From Mycobacterium gordonae (GTDB lineage: Bacteria > Actinomycetota > Actinomycetes > Mycobacteriales > Mycobacteriaceae), in the NCBI RefSeq assembly GCF_002101675.1, contig NZ_LQOY01000119.1:1-55478 (forward strand): a stretch of 55,478 bases of DNA, written 5' to 3'. The notes beneath the pieces are model-generated. The model was given only the letters and a program-made list of their open reading frames with translations, did not search any database and was not told where the DNA came from. Made by a program: the position numbers and the translations under genes. This document shows, one piece after another, positions 51,064 through 55,478 of the stretch (position 1 is its first letter; each line of letters begins with the position of its first letter).

Positions 51064-52520
51064 CCACGCATGAGGTTGACGTCGTCGTCGTCGGCGCCGG
51101 ACCGACCGGACTGACCGCCGCCGGCGACCTGGCCCGGGCCGGACGTTCGGTGACGGTGCTCGAACGCCGGGCGTCGGTGAGCCAGGCCAGCCGGGCGTTC
51201 GCCACGATGGCGCGGACCCTGGAGGTTCTGGACGCCCGGGGACTGGCCGGTGACCTGCTCGCCGACGCGTACCGGGCGCCGGGCGTCACCATCTTCGGCG
51301 GCGCGCGCATCGACCTCACCCACCTCGACTCGCCGTACCCGTTCGTGATGGTCACACCGCAGACCAATGTCGATGCGGCGCTGCGTGATTACGCCCTGGC
51401 GCAGGGCGCCGAGATCCGGCGCGGCGTCGAGGTCACCGCGCTGGATGAGGATGCGGACGGGGTGAGCGTGACCACCGGTGGCGGCCAGTGTTGGCGGGCA
51501 CGGTATGTGATCGGCGCCGACGGGGCGCACAGCACGGTCCGCGAATTGGTGGGTGCGGACTTCCCCGGCAAGACGCTTCTGTCGTCGATCGTGCTGGCCG
51601 ATGTCAGGCTTGCACATGCACCGGCCGGCGAGGGATTGAAGGTGGGCAGCACGCGCGACATGTTCGCGTTCCTGGCTCCCTACAACCGGGACTCCTGGTA
51701 CCGGGCCATGGTGTGGGATCGCAACCATCAGGTGCCCGACACCGAGCCCGTGTCCGACGACGAGATCGTCGGCATCCTGGGTGCGGCGATGGGTGTCGAT
51801 CTCGGGGTGCAGGACGTGACCTGGAAGTCCCGATTTCATTGCGACGAAAGGCAAGTCAGACGGTACCGGCACGGACGGGTATTCCTGGCCGGTGACGCCG
51901 CACACGTGCATTCCCCGATGGGCGGGCAGGGCATGAACACCGGCATCCAGGATGCGGTGAACCTGGCGTGGAAGATCGATGCGGTGCTGGGCGGTGCCGA
52001 CGACGCCGTGCTGGACACTTACCACGACGAGCGGCATCCCATCGCCAAGCGGGTGCTGTTCCAGTCCGGCCTGCTGGCGCGGGGAGTGACGTTGCATCCA
52101 CGCCCAGCGCGCGCGGTGCGAAACTTTCTGGCGCCCAGACTCCTTGGCGTTCCGCGGGTGCGGGACGCGGTGGCGGGAAGCTTCGCGGGAACGACCCTGC
52201 GCTACCGGCGCCGGCGCGGTGAGAGCCCGCTCGTGGGCACGCGCGCGACCCAGGTTCCGCTGACGGAGGGCCGGGTCAGCGAGTCGGGCTTTTTGTTGAT
52301 TCGCGAGAGCGGGGCTGCGCCGCTAGACACCCTTCTGGCGCAGGCGCAGCGGGCCGACCGTGGGCCAGCGCTGCTGGTGCGACCCGACGGGTATGTGGCG
52401 TGGGCCGGCTCTTCCGGGGACGAGGCTGCGTGGCGGGGTGTGCTGGCCTTGTGGACGGGTTCACTCTGCGCTGCCGGTGGAGAAGTTCGAGTGGGCGGCG
52501 CCCGCACCGCAGACTCATAG
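51060..52520 (+). CDS. FAD-dependent aromatic hydroxylase-type monooxygenase
   Basis: 486 residues. Class A flavoprotein hydroxylase motifs: VVVVGAGPTGLTAAGDLARAG, YVIGADGAHSTVRELVG (DG motif), and GRVFLAGDAAHVHSPMGGQGMNTGIQDAVNLAWKI (GD motif). The C-terminal thioredoxin-like region ends with LLVRPDGYVAWAG, as in PheA/TetX/rifampicin monooxygenase relatives. Rifamycin-type drugs, polyketides or phenols are possible substrates, and this cannot be resolved here. Coupled to the small hypothetical protein and probably induced through TetR release. Confidence 0.87.
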   Translation: MTTHEVDVVVVGAGPTGLTAAGDLARAGRSVTVLERRASVSQASRAFATMARTLEVLDARGLAGDLLADAYRAPGVTIFGGARIDLTHLDSPYPFVMVTPQTNVDAALRDYALAQGAEIRRGVEVTALDEDADGVSVTTGGGQCWRARYVIGADGAHSTVRELVGADFPGKTLLSSIVLADVRLAHAPAGEGLKVGSTRDMFAFLAPYNRDSWYRAMVWDRNHQVPDTEPVSDDEIVGILGAAMGVDLGVQDVTWKSRFHCDERQVRRYRHGRVFLAGDAAHVHSPMGGQGMNTGIQDAVNLAWKIDAVLGGADDAVLDTYHDERHPIAKRVLFQSGLLARGVTLHPRPARAVRNFLAPRLLGVPRVRDAVAGSFAGTTLRYRRRRGESPLVGTRATQVPLTEGRVSESGFLLIRESGAAPLDTLLAQAQRADRGPALLVRPDGYVAWAGSSGDEAAWRGVLALWTGSLCAAGGEVRVGGARTADS

Positions 52521-52546
52521 CGTGGGCGAGGCGGCATGATGGCCTG

Positions 52547-53761
52547 ATGGGCTCCGACATCCGCGTGCTCGACCGCGAAGAAGATCTCCTGACCGCGCTG
52601 AACGTGTTTCGCACCGCCATGGTCGGATTCCCAGCACAGGCGCTGCAGCCCGGGCAGATCGCCACCCTGGTCGAACCCGGCCGCACCATCGGGGCATTCG
52701 TCGACGATCAATTGGTGGGCACCGCGGACGCCGTGACCAGCCGGCTGACGCTTCCCGGTGGCGCGATCGTCAGCCACGCCGCCGTGACCCACATCGGGGT
52801 GCTGCCGTCGTTCACCCGCCGGGGCGTGGCCACTGAATTGGTGCACCAGCAGCTGCACGACTTCGCTGCTCGCGGCGAGGTGGTAGCGACGCTGCGCGCA
52901 TCGGAGGCGACGATCTACGGGCGCTACGGCTACGGCGTGGCGAGTTCGACACAAACGGTCGAAGTTCAGACAGCGCGCGCGGCGCTTCGTCCCGACGTCG
53001 GCACCGGTGGCCCGGTCCGGCTGCTGGATGCGGCCACCGCATGGGACACCCTGTCGCGCATCTACGCCGAGCAGCGGCCGGCGCGGCCGGGAACGATCGA
53101 CCGCCCGGCAGTGTGGTGGCAGGCGCGTCGGCTGCGAGGCGAATTTTCTTCTGGCCCAGCCTATGTCGCTGTGCACGGCGAGCCCGGGTCCGAGTCCGGG
53201 TTCGCCCGGTACCGTCCGATCGACACCGAGCAGTGGTTCATCAGCGACCAGCGCACCATCGCGGTCGAAGACTTCTTCGCGCCCGCCGTCGACGCCCATC
53301 TCGGGCTGCTGCGTTTCCTGTTCGGGCTGGATCTTATTGACCGCGTTGTCTTCTGGATGCTGCCGGTCGACGATCCGCTGCCGCTGCTGCTGCGCGACCG
53401 GCGGGCGGCGAAGGTGACAGCCGTGCATGACGAAACCTGGCTGCGCGTCCTCGACGTGCACCGAGCACTTGCCGCACGGAGTTACGACGATGACGACGCC
53501 ATTGTCATAGCGGTCACCGATCCAGTGCTGCAACGTAATTCGGCGACGTTCGCCATCAGCGGCGACGGAGCCTGCCCCACCGACCAACGAGCCCAGGTGC
53601 ACGTCGGCGTCGAAGGACTCGGCACCGTGCTGCTCGGCGGCGCATCCTGGCAGAGCCTCGCGGTCGCGGGGCTGGCCCGGGCCGAGGACGCTGCCGCGCT
53701 GGCCGCCGCCGACCGCCTGTTCGCGGTGCCCGACGCACCGTATGCCGGTTTCTACTTCTGA
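52547..53761 (+). CDS. Eis-family GNAT N-acetyltransferase (Eis paralog)
   Basis: 404 residues from ATG 52547. The Eis architecture is two GNAT modules plus an SCP2-like C-terminal domain. The acetyl-CoA site is HIGVLPSFTRRGVATELVHQQL (about residues 82-103), then ATIYGRYGYGVAS. The protein ends PYAGFYF, providing the free C-terminal carboxylate typical of Eis. M. tuberculosis Eis is 402 residues and acetylates amines, including aminoglycosides. The sequence here is clearly diverged, so ortholog status is not claimed. Convergent with the PGRS gene, 9 bp away. Confidence 0.85.
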   Translation: MGSDIRVLDREEDLLTALNVFRTAMVGFPAQALQPGQIATLVEPGRTIGAFVDDQLVGTADAVTSRLTLPGGAIVSHAAVTHIGVLPSFTRRGVATELVHQQLHDFAARGEVVATLRASEATIYGRYGYGVASSTQTVEVQTARAALRPDVGTGGPVRLLDAATAWDTLSRIYAEQRPARPGTIDRPAVWWQARRLRGEFSSGPAYVAVHGEPGSESGFARYRPIDTEQWFISDQRTIAVEDFFAPAVDAHLGLLRFLFGLDLIDRVVFWMLPVDDPLPLLLRDRRAAKVTAVHDETWLRVLDVHRALAARSYDDDDAIVIAVTDPVLQRNSATFAISGDGACPTDQRAQVHVGVEGLGTVLLGGASWQSLAVAGLARAEDAAALAAADRLFAVPDAPYAGFYF

Positions 53762-53770
53762 GCAGACGCT

Positions 53771-55478
53771 CTAGGACGCGACTCCGTCGGCCCCGTCATC
53801 GCCCGGCAGACCAGCGGGCGGACCACCCGTTCCGCCTTTGCCTCCGACGCCAGCCGTGGCATTGGCCACGACGGCAGCCTGCGCGTTGCCGCCGTCGCCG
53901 CCGAACCCGCCCTGGGCATTCGTCGCCGAGCTGTCGCCGCCACCGCCGCCGTTGCCGCCCTTGGCAGACCCGGTCCCGCTGGTGGAGGCTGCGCCGCCAC
54001 TACCGCCCGTCCCACCGTTGGCGCCATCGCCGCCCGACCCGCCGGCACCCGCCGTGGCCGTAGCCGTGGAGGCGACTTGATTGATGGTTGCGGCGCCGCC
54101 GGCGCCGCCCTTGCCGCCGTCGCCGCTGGTCCCGGCTCCGCCTGCGGCTCCGTTTCCGCCGGTGACACTGCCGATTCCGTTGGTGCTGGCCAAACCACCG
54201 CTTCCGCCGGCGCCGCCGGTGACGCCGTCGCCGCCAATCCCGCCGCCGCCGCCGATCGCGGTACCGGCTCCCCCAGCGGTAATTTGGGCCGTACCACCGT
54301 TTCCGCCGATTCCACCGATGGTGCCGCCACGTCCGGCTCCCCCGTTGCCGCCGATGGCAATTCCCGAAGACGAGCCGTTACTGATGAGGGCGGAACCTCC
54401 TGAACCTCCGCTTCCACCGGTACCGGTGAGTCCACCGTCGGCGCCGTCGGCCCCGGTGCCACCGACCGCGTTCCCGGTCCCACTGTTGATCCCGGTGCCG
54501 CCGCTGCCACCTGCCCCCCCGCCTGCGGGGCCGACGCCCCCGGCTCCGCCTTTGCCGCCGCTGGCGTTACCTGAAGACGCCGTGTCGATGATGTTGCCGC
54601 TGCCCCCCGTCCCGCCGGCGCCGCCCGAACCGCCCGCGCCGCCGATCGCGTTTCCAGTACCGATCCCGGAGTGGAGCGCTTCGCCACCGCCGCCCCCACG
54701 CCCGCCGGTACCGGTAGTGGCGTCACCGCCGACCCCACCAGTGCCGCCGAAGGCGTCCGCCGTGGTGCTGGTGGTCTTCGCGTCGCCGCCGGTCCCACCG
54801 CGCCCCAGCGTGGGTCCGGAGTTGTTGATCCCGTCACCGCCGCTGCCGCCGGCGCCGCCGGTGACGGTCACCGTTGAAGCAGCGTTGCTGACTTCCGCGT
54901 TGCCGCCGCGGCCACCGCTGCCGCCGCCACCCGTGAGGCCGGTGCCACCTTTCCCGCCGCTGCCGGGGGTGACGTTTCCGAGGCCATTGGTCGATGCCTT
55001 TCCACCATTTCCGCCGTTGCCGCCGCTGGTACCGGTGCCGCCGTCGCCGCCGGTGCCGCCCGTGGCGCCACTTGTTGACGACGTGTTGGTGATGGTTGCG
55101 TTGCCGCCGTTACCACCCGAGCCACCCTGACCTGTGCTGCCGCTCCCACCGAGCCCGCCGTTACCCGCTGCGGCCGTGCCGGTTCCGAGGTGAGTCGCCG
55201 CACCGCCGCTCCCACCGCTGCCGCCGGTGGTACCGGCGCCGGCCTTTCCGCCGGTGCCGCCCGTGGCGCCAGCCTTTGAGGATGCGTTATTGATGGCGCC
55301 GTCGCCGCCCGTTCCGCCTGAGCCGCCCGCACCGGCGCTGCCGGCTCCACCAACCCCGCCATCGCCGCCGATGGCGTTGCCGGTACCGAGGTGAGTCGCC
55401 GCACCGCCGCCGCCGCCGATCGCGGTACCGGCTCCCCCAGCGGTAATTTGGGCCGTACCACCGTTGCCGCCGTTGCCA
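53771..55478 (-). CDS. PGRS-type glycine-rich protein, C-terminal part (5' end outside window)
   Basis: The minus-strand frame is open from the right edge to the TAG at 53771-53773, with at least 568 residues and no in-frame stop or ATG/TTG upstream of GTG 54871. The repeats are of the form GNGGxGGxGGxxGxGNAxGG, with recurring loops such as NAASTATA and STSGTG. The C terminus leaves the repeat as GGPPAGLPGDDGADGVAS. The composition is PGRS-like, but the loops are more Ser/Thr/Asn-rich than in the PGRS tract at the left edge. The N-terminal domain is not visible, so PE membership is open. Confidence 0.85.
   Translation of the reverse strand, partial: GNGGNGGTAQITAGGAGTAIGGGGGAATHLGTGNAIGGDGGVGGAGSAGAGGSGGTGGDGAINNASSKAGATGGTGGKAGAGTTGGSGGSGGAATHLGTGTAAAGNGGLGGSGSTGQGGSGGNGGNATITNTSSTSGATGGTGGDGGTGTSGGNGGNGGKASTNGLGNVTPGSGGKGGTGLTGGGGSGGRGGNAEVSNAASTVTVTGGAGGSGGDGINNSGPTLGRGGTGGDAKTTSTTADAFGGTGGVGGDATTGTGGRGGGGGEALHSGIGTGNAIGGAGGSGGAGGTGGSGNIIDTASSGNASGGKGGAGGVGPAGGGAGGSGGTGINSGTGNAVGGTGADGADGGLTGTGGSGGSGGSALISNGSSSGIAIGGNGGAGRGGTIGGIGGNGGTAQITAGGAGTAIGGGGGIGGDGVTGGAGGSGGLASTNGIGSVTGGNGAAGGAGTSGDGGKGGAGGAATINQVASTATATAGAGGSGGDGANGGTGGSGGAASTSGTGSAKGGNGGGGGDSSATNAQGGFGGDGGNAQAAVVANATAGVGGKGGTGGPPAGLPGDDGADGVAS
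54240..54301. repeat. 62-bp exact internal repeat of the PGRS gene, copy 1
   Basis: This 62-bp segment, including GATCGCGGTACCGGCTCC, recurs identically at 55404-55465, offset by 1164 bp. That is a multiple of three, so the same amino acid module is repeated in frame. Confidence 0.85.
55404..55465. repeat. 62-bp exact internal repeat of the PGRS gene, copy 2
   Basis: Identical to 54240-54301. It lies close to the window edge, so the surrounding duplication may extend beyond what is visible. Confidence 0.85.

Noticed and set aside
54081..55130. Long plus-strand proline-rich open frame
   Set aside because: It is the antisense of the PGRS repeat (Gly codons read as Pro/Ala); there is no start context and the composition is explained by the minus-strand gene.
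54240..55465. CRISPR-like repeat array
   Set aside because: Repeats are in-frame PGRS codon repeats of variable spacing within a protein-coding gene, with no unique spacers.

Overview
This is a GC-rich actinobacterial chromosome segment, most likely from a slow-growing, PGRS-encoding non-tuberculous Mycobacterium. The evidence is PGRS-type glycine-rich coding tracts at both edges, a block matching the M. tuberculosis Rv0066c-Rv0068 and Rv0072-Rv0073 genes in order or exact length (icd2 of 745 aa, TetR, SDR, ABC permease of 349 aa, ABC ATPase of 330 aa), an Rv1625c-type adenylate cyclase, an Eis-family acetyltransferase, an F420-type LLM oxidoreductase, and many GTG starts with 4-bp gene overlaps. 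I see no rRNA, insertion sequence, phage or CRISPR. All species and ortholog statements come from memory of the families; no search was run.

Layout. 1-458: the end of a PGRS protein. 525-7049: acyltransferase-3 membrane protein, MarR regulator with a perfect palindrome, LpqC-like esterase lipoprotein, a catalase-like peroxidase/cytochrome b561 pair, and an ABC exporter-type pair whose ATPase carries a cyclic-nucleotide-binding-like domain. 7316-12159: STAS antagonist and HATPase kinase, then a probable operon of D-aminoacylase-type amidohydrolase, Rieske oxygenase and PP2C phosphatase. 12256-19891: FAD dehydrogenase, lipoprotein hydrolase, and the SDR/TetR/nitronate monooxygenase/icd2 block. 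19888-26145: a complete phenylpropionate (mhp/hpp-like) meta-cleavage pathway in two divergent operons around tandem operator-like sites. 26132-30820: NDMA-type alcohol dehydrogenase, acyl-CoA dehydrogenase with aminoglycoside-phosphotransferase-like partner, and adenylate cyclase.

The standout is 30850-40933, a self-contained selenocysteine locus. It holds selB, selA, a 93-nt tRNA-Sec with UCA anticodon, selD, and a three-subunit formate dehydrogenase whose catalytic gene has an in-frame UGA at codon 190. That UGA is followed by a hairpin with the GGUCU apical loop known from E. coli fdhF. Read conventionally the gene would be split in two; it should be annotated as one 1090-residue selenoprotein. 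Writer (SelA/SelB/tRNA), selenium donor (SelD) and client (FdhA) therefore sit within about 10 kb.

41013-53761 is an accessory oxidative region: P450, a decayed TetR relic, two Baeyer-Villiger-type flavin monooxygenases, three intact regulators (two TetR, one PadR), LLM oxidoreductase, SnoaL-like protein, patatin-like lipase, a TetR-controlled FAD monooxygenase operon with twin palindromes, and an Eis paralog. 53771 to the right edge is a second PGRS protein on the minus strand, incomplete at its 5' end, with a 62-bp internal duplication.
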